From an uncultured Pseudomonadota bacterium (GTDB lineage: Bacteria; Myxococcota_A; UBA9042; CAIXZC01), in NCBI GenBank assembly GCA_937876385.1, contig CALFHQ010000242.1, positions 1 through 6,343 of the forward strand: a stretch of DNA of 6,343 nt. Reading direction: 5' to 3'. Below the pieces are notes generated by a model that was not told where the DNA came from, ran no database searches, and saw only the letters and a program-made list of their open reading frames with translations. The position numbers were made by a program, and so were the translations under genes. Positions 5,993 through 6,343 of this stretch are shown here, piece after piece; positions within the stretch are counted from its first letter, which is position 1; every line of letters starts with the position of its first letter.

Positions 5993-6343
5993 ATGCTTCG
6001 TGTCCGAATGTTGGTGTTGGGGTTGGGAATCTTGTGGATGACTGCGGCTTGTTCCTTCCAAACGAAGATCCCGATTTTTGATGTGGATGGTCAAGACCAG
6101 TCCACCCAAGACGCTTCCGGGGACGTTCACACCGAGGATTCCGTCGCAGATTCTGTTGCGGACTCCACGCAACCGGATTCGACCTTGCCCGATTCCGTGG
6201 AGCCTGACTCCGTGGAGCCCGACATTGTAGAGAACTCCTGTGTGGAAGGGGGCGGGGTGTGCATGGACGAATGCACCGGCGATTTCGTGGCGGTGTACAC
6301 CGCTGGATGCGGAAATCAGATGTGCTGCATGAAGGAAGAACCT
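5993..6343 (+). CDS. Cys-rich lipoprotein, 3' end outside the window
   Basis: An open frame runs from ATG 5993 past the window edge (117 residues visible). GGGGGAG at 5984-5990 lies just upstream, with short spacing to the ATG. The signal peptide ends T-A-A-C (C20), so this is a lipoprotein. A linker rich in Asp, Ser, Val and Pro follows (about 30-80), including D-S-V-A, D-S-V-A and two D-S-V-E-P units. Residues 83-112 form a compact six-cysteine motif: C-x6-C-x3-C-x11-C-x4-C-C. The plan of signal peptide, acidic spacer and Cys module is the same as in the lipoprotein at 3055-3975, although the Cys modules are not alike. It is probably displayed outside the inner membrane. The function is unknown, and the remaining length cannot be seen. 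Codon use resembles the neighbouring genes, so nothing points to recent transfer. Confidence 0.8.
   Translation, partial: MLRVRMLVLGLGILWMTAACSFQTKIPIFDVDGQDQSTQDASGDVHTEDSVADSVADSTQPDSTLPDSVEPDSVEPDIVENSCVEGGGVCMDECTGDFVAVYTAGCGNQMCCMKEEP
6137..6232 (+). repeat. Short tandem repeats coding for the D-S-V linker
   Basis: The linker is built of small in-frame repeats. D-S-V-A occurs twice (from 6137), and a 15-bp unit reading GATTCCGTGGAGCCT (6191-6205) recurs with two changes at 6206-6220. A decayed third unit follows at 6221-6232 (D-I-V-E). The near identity of the 15-bp copies suggests recent duplication by replication slippage, so linker length may vary between strains. Confidence 0.7.

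Noticed and set aside
1..6343. CRISPR array, tRNA, rRNA, insertion sequence or phage remnant
   Set aside because: No regularly spaced repeats, cloverleaf-like segment, transposase motif or terminal inverted repeats with target duplications were found by reading both strands.

Overview
The window is about 6.3 kb of GC-rich bacterial DNA with tightly packed genes. Three lipoprotein signal peptides, Asp-rich linkers leading into Cys-rich surface modules, a tandem PilZ protein and an FN3-like secreted protein suggest a Gram-negative bacterium of the Myxococcota/deltaproteobacterial type, probably an uncultured lineage. This placement is inferred from protein style; no marker gene is present.

Left block (1-3975, + strand): four genes that look like one operon. 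A PilZ-domain protein cut by the left window edge is followed 16 nt later by a POT-type major facilitator transporter. Next comes an exported FN3-like protein whose domain is interrupted by two hydrophobic segments. Its stop overlaps the start of a Cys-rich lipoprotein (ATGATG/TGA overlap). The implied theme is the cell envelope: a c-di-GMP-type sensor, an inner-membrane transporter and two exported proteins.

Middle block (3970-4595): a minus-strand GNAT acetyltransferase converges on the Cys-rich lipoprotein, with the two reading frames overlapping by 6 bp. It diverges from the next gene across a 59-bp gap that contains a 27-bp inverted repeat.

Right block (4596-6343): a lipoprotein with an endonuclease/exonuclease/phosphatase (EEP) catalytic domain carrying an eight-cysteine insert. 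A 173-bp gap with a plausible sigma70-type promoter follows. The last gene is a lipoprotein cut by the right edge, with a D-S-V-x-P-type repeat linker and a six-cysteine motif spaced like beta-defensins.

The most unusual object is the FN3-like protein at 2441-3058. A hydrophobic segment with an Arg-rich tail resembling a C-terminal sorting signal is followed directly by a second hydrophobic segment ending in a lipobox, all placed inside one FN3 fold. No RNA gene, CRISPR array, insertion sequence or phage gene was seen.
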